64,000 bases of DNA from Arenicellales bacterium (GCA_951813075.1 OX638343.1:2477999-2541998); one strand, 5' to 3'; positions 7,912 through 17,943 are shown, counted from the stretch's first letter. Made by a program: numbers and translations. The notes: generated by a model from the sequence alone, not told the origin.

Positions 7912-9138
7912 ATGAATCTAACGTCGTCTGGGATTGACAGAATAATGGTATTTGACACAAACATGGCTCGCCAGGATACACCTGGTTGTTTAGATGTGGT
8001 GCACTTGCACCACTCAGGATCCGCACTGATGCCAACTCCTGTGATCGACGCATTCCGTCGTCACATTGAGCTTGAGACAGTTCGCGGTGGTTATGAAGCC
8101 GAGGAAGAAGCCAGGGAGAAACTCAATGGCGTCTACACCTCCATCGCGCGGATGATCAACTGTTCGGCCAAAGAAATTGCTTTGACCGAAAGCGCAACAG
8201 CATCATGGAACGCCGTGTTTTATGGTATCGCCCAAACATTTCGCCCGGGTGATCGGATTCTCACCTCCAGGTCCGAATATGTCTCAAACATGATTGCCTA
8301 TTTCCAGGTAGCCGAACGAACCGGCGCACAAGTTGAAGTTGTGCCGGACGATGCGACTGGTCAATTGGATGTGCGAGCGCTTGAAGCCATGATCAATAAT
8401 CGGGTAAAGTTGATTTCGGTAACGCATGTTCCGACCCACAATGGACTTGTCAATCCGGTCAATGAAATCGGTCAGGTTGCGAATGACTACAGCATTCCCT
8501 ATATCGTTGACGCATGTCAGTCAGCCGGTCAGATGCCCCTTGATGTGGTACAGATTGGATGCGATGCACTTTCCGCTACCGGTAGGAAATTCCTGAGAGC
8601 GCCGCGAGGGACAGGATTTCTTTACGTGCGAGAACAGATGCTAGAGAAGTTTCCGCCGATCACACTGGACCTGCATTCGGCGACTTGGACTGGTCCCCAT
8701 ACCTACGAATTGCAACCTGGTGCCAGGCGTTACGAAATGTTTGAATCCAATATCGCAGCGCGGATTGGACTCGGTACCGCTGTGGACTACGCAATGTCCT
8801 GGGGTTTGGCGGAGATTTATTCACGAATTCGCTTTCTGGCAGACCGGTTGCGTGTACAACTGAGTTCAATAGACGGTGTTACGCTGCGCGATAAAGGCGA
8901 GGAGAAGTGTGGAATCGTCACTTTCACACTTGACGGTATCGCTGCTGAGGAGTTTCAACGCCTGATGCGTAAGAAAAATATCAATGTCGGTGTATCCAAA
9001 CGAAATTGTGCCTTGACGGACCTGGACGAATGGGGCGTGGAATCGTTGATCCGAAGTCCGGTGCATTACTACAACTCAGATGACGAGATCGATTTTTTTG
9101 TCAATGAGGTGAAAAACTTGGCTGCGTCGCTCAATTGA
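7912..9138 (+). CDS. Class V aminotransferase-fold PLP enzyme (cysteine desulfurase/selenocysteine lyase-like)
   Basis: Up to 408 residues. The PLP site is clear: D200 and Q203 in YIVDACQSAGQ and the Schiff-base lysine K226 in SATGRKFLRAPRGTGFL, with THVPTHNGLVNP preceding it. The SATGRKF-RAPRGTG form is typical of the broad class V group that includes SufS-like and EgtE-like enzymes, so the exact reaction (C-S lyase, transaminase or epimerase) is open. No iron-sulfur scaffold or egt genes are nearby. The start is uncertain: none of the ATGs at 7912, 7945 and 7963 has a strong ribosome-binding site. The stop overlaps the convergent Ada-like gene by 8 bases. Confidence 0.8.
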   Translation: MNLTSSGIDRIMVFDTNMARQDTPGCLDVVHLHHSGSALMPTPVIDAFRRHIELETVRGGYEAEEEAREKLNGVYTSIARMINCSAKEIALTESATASWNAVFYGIAQTFRPGDRILTSRSEYVSNMIAYFQVAERTGAQVEVVPDDATGQLDVRALEAMINNRVKLISVTHVPTHNGLVNPVNEIGQVANDYSIPYIVDACQSAGQMPLDVVQIGCDALSATGRKFLRAPRGTGFLYVREQMLEKFPPITLDLHSATWTGPHTYELQPGARRYEMFESNIAARIGLGTAVDYAMSWGLAEIYSRIRFLADRLRVQLSSIDGVTLRDKGEEKCGIVTFTLDGIAAEEFQRLMRKKNINVGVSKRNCALTDLDEWGVESLIRSPVHYYNSDDEIDFFVNEVKNLAASLN

Positions 9139-9967
9139 CGCTTGAATTCGCCGAAGTTTTAGCGCACTCCCAAGTCAGCATAGCTCTCTTGCGGCTGGTA
9201 CCCCACCGGTATCCACCGATATTCCCACACTTTCGAAGCACCCGGTGACAGGGAATGACATAGGAGATGGCATTTCGGCCGACAGCCGAAGCCACTGCCC
9301 GCACCGCGTTGGGCCGATTGACCAATTTTGCGAGCTGGCTGTATGACACAATCTCTCCGGGAGCGATCCCGAGCAAGGCTTCCCAGACCCGAATCTGCAG
9401 GTTGGTGCCCTTAATATGAAGCATGACTGAATTATCTGTAACATCATTGGTTTCGAATATTCGATTAATCAGTTCTGTGGTTTTTGCTGGATTCTTGACG
9501 AGGTTTGCGGCAGCCCATTGGTCGCCAAGTGCGGCCAGTCCGTCTTCATCATCGTGAAAACTCATCCAACATAACCCTTTGTCAGTTGCGGCAGCCAGGC
9601 ATGTCCCAAACGGTGTGGTATGCCAGCCATACTCGATAATCAGAGAATCACCAAGGTCACGATATTCCTTCGGTGTCATCGCATAAACATTCACCATAAG
9701 ATCGTGCAATCGACTTGGGCCTGATAAACCGGCGTCCAAGGCGACGTCCAGCACATCAAATTGGTCGCGAAGGAGTTGACCAGTCAGTTGCGCAGTCAGA
9801 TACTGGACGAACCTTTTAGGTGAAATACCGGCCCAGCGCTTGAAAAGTCGCTGGAAATGGTAGTCACTCAATCCGACGTGAGCTGCGACGTCAGCAAGTG
9901 CGGGTTGATGCACATAATTCATTTCGAGATACTGAATGGCCTTTTCGATTTTAAGGTAGTCGTTCAT
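9131..9967 (-). CDS. AraC-type regulator fused to methylated-DNA-cysteine S-methyltransferase (Ada-like)
   Basis: 278 residues. Residues 1-105 form an AraC helix-turn-helix domain (ADVAAHVGLSDYHFQRLFKRWAG..PKRF). Residues 110-275 form an O6-alkylguanine-DNA methyltransferase domain with the active-site motif PCHRV (C240). It lacks the N-terminal zinc/phosphotriester cysteine domain of E. coli Ada, so it matches the shorter two-domain form. It should remove O6-methyl groups from guanine in a suicide reaction and may regulate its own synthesis, although without the N-terminal sensor the induction signal is unclear. No alkB or alkA neighbours it. Confidence 0.92.
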   Translation of the reverse strand: MNDYLKIEKAIQYLEMNYVHQPALADVAAHVGLSDYHFQRLFKRWAGISPKRFVQYLTAQLTGQLLRDQFDVLDVALDAGLSGPSRLHDLMVNVYAMTPKEYRDLGDSLIIEYGWHTTPFGTCLAAATDKGLCWMSFHDDEDGLAALGDQWAAANLVKNPAKTTELINRIFETNDVTDNSVMLHIKGTNLQIRVWEALLGIAPGEIVSYSQLAKLVNRPNAVRAVASAVGRNAISYVIPCHRVLRKCGNIGGYRWGTSRKRAMLTWECAKTSANSSVN

Positions 9968-10104
9968 TTGGTTACGAATCTGGTTTAAGTGATTCCCTGA
10001 AAGCCATTGTCGGAAAAATGCGTATCCCTTGCAATCCGAATCTTGCTATAAAATGGCGTTTCGTTCATTCGTTAACAGTACCAAAATGAAGAGTGTATGC
10101 TGAA

Positions 10105-12552
10105 ATGGTTTCAAGTTTGCCTGCAAAAGCGCGTGTTGTAATCATTGGTGGTGGATGTGTCGGCACCAGTACTTTGTATCATCTTGCGAAAATGGGATGG
10201 GAAGATATCGTATTGGTTGAACGCAGGGAATTGGGCTGTGGAACAACATGGCATGCTGCGGGGCTTGTCGGCCAATTACGAACCAGCCTGAATCTGACGC
10301 GGCTCGCGCAGTATACCGCTGAATTGTTTGCAAATCTTGAAGAGGAAACCGGGCAGTCGACCGGAATGCGCGTAAACGGTTCAATCTCTGTTGCTTCTCA
10401 TGATGAACGATTTGAAGAACTCATGCGTTCAGTCTCTATGGCTCGCGCATTTGGAGTCGAGGCGAATGTCATCACGCCGTCGCAAGCCAAGGATCTTTAT
10501 CCGGCACTGTATATCGAGGATCTGGTCGGCGCAGTATTTATCCCAAAAGACGGTCAGATCAATCCCCTGGACGTGGTCCAAGCTTACGCGAAAGGTGCGA
10601 GAATGCACGGTGCGATGATTCGCGAGAATGTGAAGGTAACGGACATCATCGTTGAAAACGGAGTGGTGCGCGGGGTTTGTACGGATCAGGGTGACATTTC
10701 GACAGATATCGTCGTCAATTGCGCAGGCATGTGGGCGAGACAGATTGGATTGATGTGCGGTGTCGAGATCCCGTTACATGCAGCCGAGCATTTCTATGTC
10801 GTGACGGAACCGATCAGCGGGCTACCTTCGGACCTACCCGTTCTGCGCGATCAGACAGGTTACACGTACTACAAGGAAGATGCAGGAAAATTGCTTGTCG
10901 GCGCTTTTGAACCGAATGCGAAGCCATGGGGAATGGATGGGATTCCTGAGAATTTCTGTTTTGATCAGTTGCCGGAAGACTGGGACCATTTCCAGGATGC
11001 GCTGAACAATGCATTGCACCGGGTGCCGATCCTGGGTGACGCCGGTGTCCACACCTTTTTCTGCGGGCCGGAGAGTTTCACGCCCGACAATCGATACTAT
11101 CTGGGTGAGTCGTCAGCAGTTAAAGGGTTTTATGTGGCCGCAGGATTCAATTCAATTGGAATCCAGTCATCTGGCGGTGCCGGCAAGGTTATGTCCGAGT
11201 GGATCTCGCACGGACATCCATTGAAAGATTACTGGGATGTGGACATTCGCAGAGTCGCACCGATGCAGAATAACAGTCGCTATCTTCATGACCGGATTTC
11301 AGAGTCGCTGGGACTCCTTTATGCCATGCACTGGCCATTTCGGCAACCGGAGACTTCCCGAAATATCCGCAAGTCACCGTTACACGACCGTCTCGCTGAG
11401 CGTGGAGCGTGTTTCGGCGAGACATACGGATGGGAACGTGCTGATTGGTACGCGCCCGGTGAGCGAAATCCGCAATACGAATACTCCTACGGTCGCCAAA
11501 ACTGGTTTGAGAATGTGCGTGCGGAGCACCTGGCGGTACGAAACAACGTCGGTATATTCGATCAGACTTCGTTCGCTAAGTTCATGGTGGAAGGTCGAGA
11601 TGCCGAGAGATTTCTCAATCGAATCTGTGCTAACAATGTCGCGGTACAGGCAGGACGAGTCGTGTATACCCAGTGGCTGAATGAACGCGGAGGTATCGAG
11701 GCTGACCTTACAGTTACGCGTTTGTCCGAACGTTGTTATCTTGTCGTTACCGGCGCGGCCGTTCAACAGCGCGATTTGAGTTGGCTGCGGCGACATTTAT
11801 CGGATGACATGCATGTTGTTGTGACGGATGTCACTTCCGGGTATTCGGTGCTGTCGATAATGGGACCGAAATCGCGTGATTTGCTTTCGAAAGTGACAAC
11901 AGCCGATCTTTCAAATGAGGCTTTTCCGTTTTTCTCATCAAAGGAAATTGAGCTCGGCATGGCTTTCGGGCGAGCCTCTCGAGTCACTTATGTCGGGGAA
12001 CTGGGATGGGAGTTATATATACCCACTGATTTCGTTCAGCATGTTTATGATGAGATCGTTGCTGTGGGAGAGGAATTTTCACTGGTACACTGTGGTTACC
12101 TATCGCTGAATTCGTTGCGTATCGAAAAGGCTTATCGTCACTTTGGCCATGACATTTCGGACGAGGATAATCCGATTGAGGCAGGACTTGGATTCGCCGT
12201 GGCGTGGGACAAGGATGGCGGATTCATCGGCAGGGACGCGCTCGCGCCGATTCGCGGCCAGGCACCGAATCGAAGATTGGTGCAATTCCTGTTTGAAGAT
12301 CCTGAACCGCTGATCTACCATGAAGAGCCGATCTATCGCGACGGTGAGATTGTCGGGCGCATAACTTCCGGCATGTATGGCTATGCGCTGGGGGCTTGCG
12401 TGGGGCTTGGCTATGTCGGATGTGAAGGCGGTGTATCCGCGGAATTCGTCAACAGCGGAAGTTACGAGATTGAGGTGGCGGGAGAGCGATTTCCTGTCAA
12501 AGCCTCTCTTCGGCCGATGTACGATCCACGCTCGTTACGTCCCAAGATTTGA
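10105..12552 (+). CDS. Dimethylglycine/sarcosine dehydrogenase-like FAD and folate enzyme
   Basis: About 815 residues. The N-terminal Rossmann FAD site VVIIGGGCVGTSTLYHLAKMG is followed by ELGCGTTWHAAGLVGQLR, where the histidine is the usual covalent-FAD position of DMGDH/SARDH. After the DAO fold (to about residue 380) comes a linker (FAO_M-like, SRYLHDRISESLG..), then a GcvT-type aminomethyltransferase region (residues 460-810) for tetrahydrofolate. The reaction class is oxidative N-demethylation of N-methylamines such as dimethylglycine or sarcosine, giving 5,10-methylene-THF. I prefer the ATG at 10105 over the GTG at 10093, since a purine-rich GAAGAG lies about 11 bases upstream. alaX follows closely. 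The natural substrate is not certain; N-methyltaurine would be speculative. Confidence 0.85.
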   Translation: MVSSLPAKARVVIIGGGCVGTSTLYHLAKMGWEDIVLVERRELGCGTTWHAAGLVGQLRTSLNLTRLAQYTAELFANLEEETGQSTGMRVNGSISVASHDERFEELMRSVSMARAFGVEANVITPSQAKDLYPALYIEDLVGAVFIPKDGQINPLDVVQAYAKGARMHGAMIRENVKVTDIIVENGVVRGVCTDQGDISTDIVVNCAGMWARQIGLMCGVEIPLHAAEHFYVVTEPISGLPSDLPVLRDQTGYTYYKEDAGKLLVGAFEPNAKPWGMDGIPENFCFDQLPEDWDHFQDALNNALHRVPILGDAGVHTFFCGPESFTPDNRYYLGESSAVKGFYVAAGFNSIGIQSSGGAGKVMSEWISHGHPLKDYWDVDIRRVAPMQNNSRYLHDRISESLGLLYAMHWPFRQPETSRNIRKSPLHDRLAERGACFGETYGWERADWYAPGERNPQYEYSYGRQNWFENVRAEHLAVRNNVGIFDQTSFAKFMVEGRDAERFLNRICANNVAVQAGRVVYTQWLNERGGIEADLTVTRLSERCYLVVTGAAVQQRDLSWLRRHLSDDMHVVVTDVTSGYSVLSIMGPKSRDLLSKVTTADLSNEAFPFFSSKEIELGMAFGRASRVTYVGELGWELYIPTDFVQHVYDEIVAVGEEFSLVHCGYLSLNSLRIEKAYRHFGHDISDEDNPIEAGLGFAVAWDKDGGFIGRDALAPIRGQAPNRRLVQFLFEDPEPLIYHEEPIYRDGEIVGRITSGMYGYALGACVGLGYVGCEGGVSAEFVNSGSYEIEVAGERFPVKASLRPMYDPRSLRPKI

Positions 12553-12596
12553 AGCCCCAATTTGAGTCGATCAAAGTCCATCAACCGGAGCGATTC

Positions 12597-13310
12597 GTGA
12601 ACGAAGAACTGTTTCAGGAAGATGCGTATCTGAAACAATGCGAAGCCGTCGTTTCGACTGTAGACGAGCAGACGGGAAGTTTTACTGTCACTCGTACCAA
12701 TTTTTATCCCACAGGTGGCGGGCAGCCCGGTGACACTGGCGTTGCATTCGACAGTAGTGATCGCGAAATTCGAATCACAGATACACAGCGTAATCGCGCT
12801 ACCGGATTCATTGATCACTTTGTTGAAATTCCATCTCAGTTGCCTCAAGTCGGCGATGATTTGTATATGGAAATTGACTGGGAGCGGCGGCATCGGCTCA
12901 TGCGCATCCACAGTTGTCTTCATCTTCTATGCGCGGTTATACCGGGGAGAGTGACTGGCGCACAGGTTTACGACGGACGAGGTCGCGTAGATTTTGATAC
13001 CGCGGAACCATTTGAAAAGAATCAGCTCTCGTACAGTCTGAATCTTCTGGTCCAACAAAATGCAGAATGTAGAATTCTGAGTTATTCGATGTCGGAACTG
13101 AACCAAAATCCAGGATTACTCGATAGCCTGTCGGTACCGGTTCCTCCAGTTGAGGGACAAGTCAGATTGATTCACTTCGACGGAATCGACATTCAGCCCT
13201 GCGGAGGCACGCACGTTGCGAATACTGAGGAAATCGGTCGCGTCAAGGTGACGAAGATCGAAAGCAAGGGCAAGCACAATCGAAGAATCTCCGTCGTACT
13301 CGACGATTGA
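12597..13310 (+). CDS. alaX: Alanyl-tRNA editing protein AlaX
   Basis: About 237 residues from a GTG at 12597. GGAG sits 6 bases upstream, and the resulting N-terminus (NEELFQEDAYLKQC) is where family members begin. A TTG at 12549 overlapping the previous stop is possible but would add a non-conserved leader. The stand-alone AlaRS editing domain removes serine or glycine mis-charged on tRNA-Ala. Metal-binding motifs are present as a variant: FYPTGGGQPGD, then HRLMRIHSCLHLL (HxxxxH: the first His is residue H in RIHS, the second in CLHLL), and the C-terminal QPCGGTHV (CxxxH). Confidence 0.92.
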   Translation: MNEELFQEDAYLKQCEAVVSTVDEQTGSFTVTRTNFYPTGGGQPGDTGVAFDSSDREIRITDTQRNRATGFIDHFVEIPSQLPQVGDDLYMEIDWERRHRLMRIHSCLHLLCAVIPGRVTGAQVYDGRGRVDFDTAEPFEKNQLSYSLNLLVQQNAECRILSYSMSELNQNPGLLDSLSVPVPPVEGQVRLIHFDGIDIQPCGGTHVANTEEIGRVKVTKIESKGKHNRRISVVLDD

Positions 13311-13378
13311 ATATTGTTTGAACGTGTTCATCGTGTCGAGATGACGGACATACCTGATAGACCCAAGAGGAGGATGCC

Positions 13379-13771
13379 ATGCATAAAGGCAGTTGTCTTT
13401 GTAAGACAGTGACATTTGAGATCGATACCAAAATCCGCCGATTTCATCATTGCCACTGTCAAACGTGTAGAAAAACTCACGCGACAGTTTTCGGTTCGAG
13501 TGCATTGGTCAAAGCTTCCGACTTCCGAATCCTGAGCGGCGAAAATGAAGTCTCCCGCTACAAGTCCTCATCTGAAAAGACGCGCTTTTTTTGCAGCAAC
13601 TGTGGCACCCACGTATTTGCTACATGTATGCGCGATCCAGGAGATGTGATTCTTCGTATCGGAACACTCGACGGTGATCTCGGTATTAAGGCACAGGGAC
13701 ACATCTGGGTAAGCCATAAGCCCGACTGGTATGAAATTGGCGACGATTTGCCGCAACACCAGGAGTGGTAG
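13379..13771 (+). CDS. GFA-family (glutathione-dependent formaldehyde-activating/CENP-V) zinc protein
   Basis: 130 residues, typical of the family. Zinc-binding cysteines are arranged as expected: GSCLCKTV (residues 5-12), CHCQTCRK (25-32) and FFCSNCGTHVFA (70-81). Members of this family are often annotated as formaldehyde-activating enzymes, but most have no proven activity. An upstream demethylating flavoprotein could release formaldehyde or one-carbon units, so a link to C1 handling is possible but unproven. AGGAGG lies about 5 bases before the ATG at 13379, a strong start. Confidence 0.88.
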   Translation: MHKGSCLCKTVTFEIDTKIRRFHHCHCQTCRKTHATVFGSSALVKASDFRILSGENEVSRYKSSSEKTRFFCSNCGTHVFATCMRDPGDVILRIGTLDGDLGIKAQGHIWVSHKPDWYEIGDDLPQHQEW

Positions 13772-13863
13772 GTCCGGAATCGGTTGTCCCAATCAAGTAC
13801 ACACCATTTGAAGTGCTCAACTGGATTGGCAACTAACGAAGATCTTCGTGGTTGCTGCGGGGA

Positions 13864-14853
13864 TCAGGTTGTGGCCAGTAGCACAATTGTTGACTTAACG
13901 ATGTCGTCTACGGTTGCGCCTCGGGAAAGATCACTGATCGGTTTTGCAAATCCCTGAAGAATCGGGCCGATAGCCTGAGCACCCGCAAGATACTGGGCAA
14001 TTTTGTAGCCAATATTCCCGGAGTTCAGATCCGGAAATATCAATACGTTAGCCTGACCGGCTACTTCACTGGCGTCGCCGATTTTCAATGAGGCGACTCT
14101 CGGATCAATTGCCGAATCAAATTGAAATTCACCGTCAACCAGCAGGGTGGGGTTCTTTTTACGAACCAACTCAATAGAATCGGTTATCTTGTCCACTTTC
14201 TCGTGACGCGCACTGCCTTTGGATGAGAAGGACAGCATTGCGACTCGCGGTTCGGCTTCAAGCAATTTTCGGGCATTGGACGCGGTTGCCAGCACAATTT
14301 CCGACAGTTGGGTGGCGTTTGGATCGATATTGACGGCACAGTCTGCAACAATAAGCGTTTTGGGTGGACTGCTGGCTGTTTCAGGCAGCAATAACATTAT
14401 GTAACTGGATGCTGTTGCAACATCAGCCGGTGTACCGATCATTTTCAACCCAGCCCCGATCACGCGCGCTGTGGGTATTGAAGCGCCAGCAATCAATGCA
14501 TCCGCGTCGCCCAAACGCAGCATCATCGTTCCGAAGAGCAGGGGATTTTTCATCATTTCCCGCCCTTCCTGCATACTGACAGGACGTCTGAGTCTTGTGC
14601 ATCCATCCGCATAACGCTCCGCATTCTGCCTGTCTCGGGATGGGTCGATAATTCTGATCCCATCCAGAGAAACATTGCAGGCGTTTGCGATAGAACGGAC
14701 TTTCTGTTCCTCTCCTGTCAGGACCGGAACTGCGATCTTCCGCCCCGCCAGAATTGCGGCGGCGCGAATTGCCCGCTCGTCAGTCGCATCAGCGAGAACA
14801 GCGACGCGCGATCTTTGTTGCGCAAGACGCGTCAGTCGATCAAGATCGCTCAC
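13864..14853 (-). CDS. pta: Phosphate acetyltransferase
   Basis: 329 residues, the short Pta form without the N-terminal regulatory domains of the E. coli enzyme. It converts acetyl phosphate plus CoA to acetyl-CoA. Family marks are VLADATDERAIRAAAILA near the N-terminus, a GTMMLRLGDADALIAG segment in the middle and FPDLNSGNIGYKIAQYLAGA followed by GPILQGFAKPISDLSRGA at the C-terminus. The stop of xsc lies 3 bases before its start, so the two are surely co-transcribed: Xsc makes acetyl phosphate from sulfoacetaldehyde and Pta brings it into central metabolism. Confidence 0.93.
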   Translation of the reverse strand: MSDLDRLTRLAQQRSRVAVLADATDERAIRAAAILAGRKIAVPVLTGEEQKVRSIANACNVSLDGIRIIDPSRDRQNAERYADGCTRLRRPVSMQEGREMMKNPLLFGTMMLRLGDADALIAGASIPTARVIGAGLKMIGTPADVATASSYIMLLLPETASSPPKTLIVADCAVNIDPNATQLSEIVLATASNARKLLEAEPRVAMLSFSSKGSARHEKVDKITDSIELVRKKNPTLLVDGEFQFDSAIDPRVASLKIGDASEVAGQANVLIFPDLNSGNIGYKIAQYLAGAQAIGPILQGFAKPISDLSRGATVDDIVKSTIVLLATT

Positions 14854-14856
14854 CCG

Positions 14857-16608
14857 TTATACGAACGATTTGTATTTATCGAGATGACGCACAGGCTTGC
14901 TTAGCGCATCACGTCTGAAGGGATCCCCCAGTTCTCGAGTACACATCACTTCAACTACAGTGGTCTTGCCTTCATTTTGCGCTTCACAGGCTTCGCGAAG
15001 AGCATCACCGACCATGTCGAGATGATCGACTACGATACCTTCGGCACCCATTGATTTCGCAATACCAGCCCAACTCGGGTTGTCCAGATTGACACCCTCA
15101 AAGCGACGACCGTAGAAATCAACTTGGTTCTTCTTCTCTGCTCCCCATTGTCGATTGTTGAATACGACAGGGGTGACGGCAATATTTTCTCGGACACAAG
15201 TAAGAATCTCGCCCATGCTCATTGCCCATGCACCATCGCCGACGTAGGCGATCGCAGGACGTTGTGGAGATGCTGCCTTAACGCCCATGACGGTTGGAAA
15301 TGCATAACCACAGTTACCAAAACTCATCGCAGCGAAGAAACTTCTCGGCTCATCGAATCTCAGATAACTGTTGGACACTGAACAAATGTTACCGATATCT
15401 GTCGAAATCGCAGCGTTGGATGGTGTGGCCTTTTCCAATTCTCTGAGTACCTGCCGTGGATGGAGCATCCCTGCATCTTCTTTTGAAACCAGTTGGCTCC
15501 ATTCATCGGTTTCTTCGGACCAGCCATTCAGTTCGGACTCCCAGACTTGCTTCTCGCTGGCGATCTCCTCAAGACGCGCGTCGCGATTCTTCAAGCAGGC
15601 GATCTGTTCGCGGTTTTTGACACGTTCAAGCAGTGCCGAAGCCGATTCGCCTGCGTCGCCGCAGATACCAACAGCGATTTTCTTGACCAACCCGATTTTT
15701 CGATAGTCTACATCGACCTGAATGATCTTTGCGTCCTTGGGCCAGTAATCCATCCCATGCTGGGGCAGGGTACCAAAAGGTCCCAACCTGGTGCCGAGGG
15801 CGAGCACGACGTCTGCCTTGGAGATCAGTCGCATACCTGCTTTCGAGCCCTGATATCCAAGAGGTCCGCACCAGAGTTTATGGCTGGCTGGAAATGAATC
15901 GTTGTGCAGGTAGCTATTGACGACCGGTGCCGACAAGTATTCGGCAAGTTCGACACACTCTTTGACTGCGTCGCCCATAATGACTCCGCCACCTGACAGG
16001 ATGACTGGAAATTCTGCTTCCGCGAGCAATCGTGCGGCATTATCCAGCGATTTGGAACCACCGGCACCTCGTTCAATGACTTGTGGTTGGGGGACCGGTA
16101 AATCCACGTCACCATAGAAATAATCACGGGGAATATTTAACTGAGTCGGCCCGCGTTCGGCCATGGCCATGTCAAATGCGCGAGCGGTAAACTCTGCCAT
16201 TCGACCGGGACCGCTGACGTGAGCCTGATACTTGGTGATCTTGGAAAAAATTGGAAGCTGCTCGGTTTCCTGAAATCCACCGAGTCCCATCGTGTTGCTT
16301 CCAGTTTCAGGTGTAATCGCTACGACGGGTGAATGCGCCCAGTAGGCCGCGGCGATTGCGGTAACGAAATTTGTGATTCCCGGACCGTTTTGTCCGATAC
16401 AGACACCATGACGACCACTCACTCTGGCATAGCCATCGGCCATGTGTGCCGAGCCCTGCTCATGTACTGTGGGAATAAAGCGGATACCGGCAGCTGGGAA
16501 AATATCAAGCGCATCCATAAAGGCTGACCCGACAATTCCAAAGACATCGGTTACGCCGTAGGATGCGAGTGTTTCGACAAATGCTTCACTTGATGTCATT
16601 CTTGGCAT
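14857..16608 (-). CDS. xsc: Sulfoacetaldehyde acetyltransferase
   Basis: 583 residues, matching Xsc. It is a thiamine-diphosphate enzyme that converts sulfoacetaldehyde and phosphate to acetyl phosphate and sulfite. The N-terminal half carries the Xsc-specific run around IVGSAFMDALDIFP and the catalytic-type glutamate in TVHEQGSAHMADGYAR. The C-terminal ThDP-binding motif is GDGAWAMSMGEI..NNRQWG. The distinction from acetolactate synthase rests on the overall Xsc-like wording and on the neighbours tpa, ald and pta, which complete taurine dissimilation. It needs ThDP, so the thiamine operon in this window is functionally connected, though not regulatorily. No sulfite dehydrogenase or TauE/SafE-like exporter is in the window. 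Confidence 0.93.
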   Translation of the reverse strand: MPRMTSSEAFVETLASYGVTDVFGIVGSAFMDALDIFPAAGIRFIPTVHEQGSAHMADGYARVSGRHGVCIGQNGPGITNFVTAIAAAYWAHSPVVAITPETGSNTMGLGGFQETEQLPIFSKITKYQAHVSGPGRMAEFTARAFDMAMAERGPTQLNIPRDYFYGDVDLPVPQPQVIERGAGGSKSLDNAARLLAEAEFPVILSGGGVIMGDAVKECVELAEYLSAPVVNSYLHNDSFPASHKLWCGPLGYQGSKAGMRLISKADVVLALGTRLGPFGTLPQHGMDYWPKDAKIIQVDVDYRKIGLVKKIAVGICGDAGESASALLERVKNREQIACLKNRDARLEEIASEKQVWESELNGWSEETDEWSQLVSKEDAGMLHPRQVLRELEKATPSNAAISTDIGNICSVSNSYLRFDEPRSFFAAMSFGNCGYAFPTVMGVKAASPQRPAIAYVGDGAWAMSMGEILTCVRENIAVTPVVFNNRQWGAEKKNQVDFYGRRFEGVNLDNPSWAGIAKSMGAEGIVVDHLDMVGDALREACEAQNEGKTTVVEVMCTRELGDPFRRDALSKPVRHLDKYKSFV

Positions 16609-16653
16609 AGTGATAGTTCCTTGTTATTAAAATTTAATTGACAAAAAATCCAG

Positions 16654-17775
16654 TCAGCTTAGACCTAAGGCCTGCTCAGCTGGAATGTAATCGTAATTCA
16701 GACTTGTAGCGACTTCGCTGTATGTGACCTTGCCGTGGCATACGTTCAGGCCCTGAAGCAGATGCTGGTCGCGTCGAAGTGCTTCTTTATATCCTAAATT
16801 CGCGATGCTGGTGGCAAATGGTAGCACAACGTTGTTAAGCGCATAAGTGGATGTTCGGGGAACTGCACCGGGCATGTTTGCGACGCAATAGTGTGTAACC
16901 CCATGCACTTCATAGGTTGGGTTGGAATGCGTTGTCGCACGCGAAGTCTCGAAACATCCACCTTGATCTATCGCAACATCTACCAGTACCGAACCTGATC
17001 GCATCGCTTTCACCATCTGTTCAGTTACAAGACGCGGCGCAGTCGCACCTGGAATCAACACCGCACCGATAACCAGATCGGCTTCGACTACATGTTTTTC
17101 CAGTGTGCTTCTCGTAGAGTAAACTCCATTGGTGGAGCGACCGAACTGTTGCCAGTGTTCGTCAAGCACTCGAACGTTGCGATCGAGCACGAATACATCC
17201 GCACCCATTCCCACAGCGATATGTGTGGCATGTGTGCCGACGACACCACCGCCTATGATGACAACCTTGGCAGGTTCCACACCTGGTACACCACCAAGCA
17301 AAATACCGGTACCCCCATGTGGACGTTCAAGGCACCAAGCACCTTCTTGTACTGCCATCCGCCCTGCTACTTTCGACATGGGAGCCAGAAGTGGCAGCGC
17401 CCCACTATCGTCGGTTACTGTCTCGTAAGCAATGCACACCGCACCACTATCGACGAGATCGCGTGTCTGCTCTGGGTCCGGCGCCAGATGCAGATACGTG
17501 AACAGAATCTGATTTTCCCGGAGCAATTCTCTTTCAGGAGCAAGCGGCTCTTTGACTTTGATTATCATGTCGGCACAGTCAAATACTTCTTTAGGAGTCC
17601 CGACGACTGTTGCCCCGACTGACCGATAATCGTCGTCGCTGGCACGAATTCCTTCACCGGCATTGGTTTCGACTACGACACTGTGTCCGTGTCCGACCAA
17701 TTCCTGCACGCCACCAGGTACCAATCCGACTCGAAATTCGTCAGTTTTGGTCTCCTTGATCACTCCAATTTGCAT
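16654..17775 (-). CDS. ald: Alanine dehydrogenase
   Basis: 373 residues, the standard length. It oxidatively deaminates L-alanine to pyruvate, ammonia and NADH. Signatures are MQIGVIKETKTDEFRVGLVPGGV at the N-terminus (shared with PntA), the substrate-side histidine in THLHLAP form (FTYLHLAPDPEQT), NAD site VVIIGGGVVGTHATHIAVGMG near residues 170-190, and VDVAIDQGGCFETSR. Here it regenerates the pyruvate that Tpa consumes as amino acceptor. It lies 45 bases upstream of xsc on the same strand and opens the minus-strand arm of a divergent cluster with tpa. Confidence 0.95.
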   Translation of the reverse strand: MQIGVIKETKTDEFRVGLVPGGVQELVGHGHSVVVETNAGEGIRASDDDYRSVGATVVGTPKEVFDCADMIIKVKEPLAPERELLRENQILFTYLHLAPDPEQTRDLVDSGAVCIAYETVTDDSGALPLLAPMSKVAGRMAVQEGAWCLERPHGGTGILLGGVPGVEPAKVVIIGGGVVGTHATHIAVGMGADVFVLDRNVRVLDEHWQQFGRSTNGVYSTRSTLEKHVVEADLVIGAVLIPGATAPRLVTEQMVKAMRSGSVLVDVAIDQGGCFETSRATTHSNPTYEVHGVTHYCVANMPGAVPRTSTYALNNVVLPFATSIANLGYKEALRRDQHLLQGLNVCHGKVTYSEVATSLNYDYIPAEQALGLS

Positions 17776-17915
17776 AGTACGAAATCCCTAATAAATGACT
17801 ATGAATCCAGAATTTAAAACGAGTCAATATGATAGTGTATGTAGGTGTTTCAGAATGTCTTTATTGGCTTGTCAATGCGTTGGGCGGACTGAAAAATTAT
17901 CAATATGCAATTGTG

Positions 17916-17943
17916 TTGACTGCAACATTCAAACCTGTAAAAT
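17916..17943 (+). promoter_or_regulatory. Probable sigma-70-type promoter for tpa
   Basis: TTGACT at 17916-17921 and TAAAAT at 17938-17943 are 16 bases apart, a near-consensus arrangement about 80 bases before the tpa ATG. It lies in the 248-base divergent gap between ald and tpa. I saw no clear regulator operator there. Confidence 0.4.
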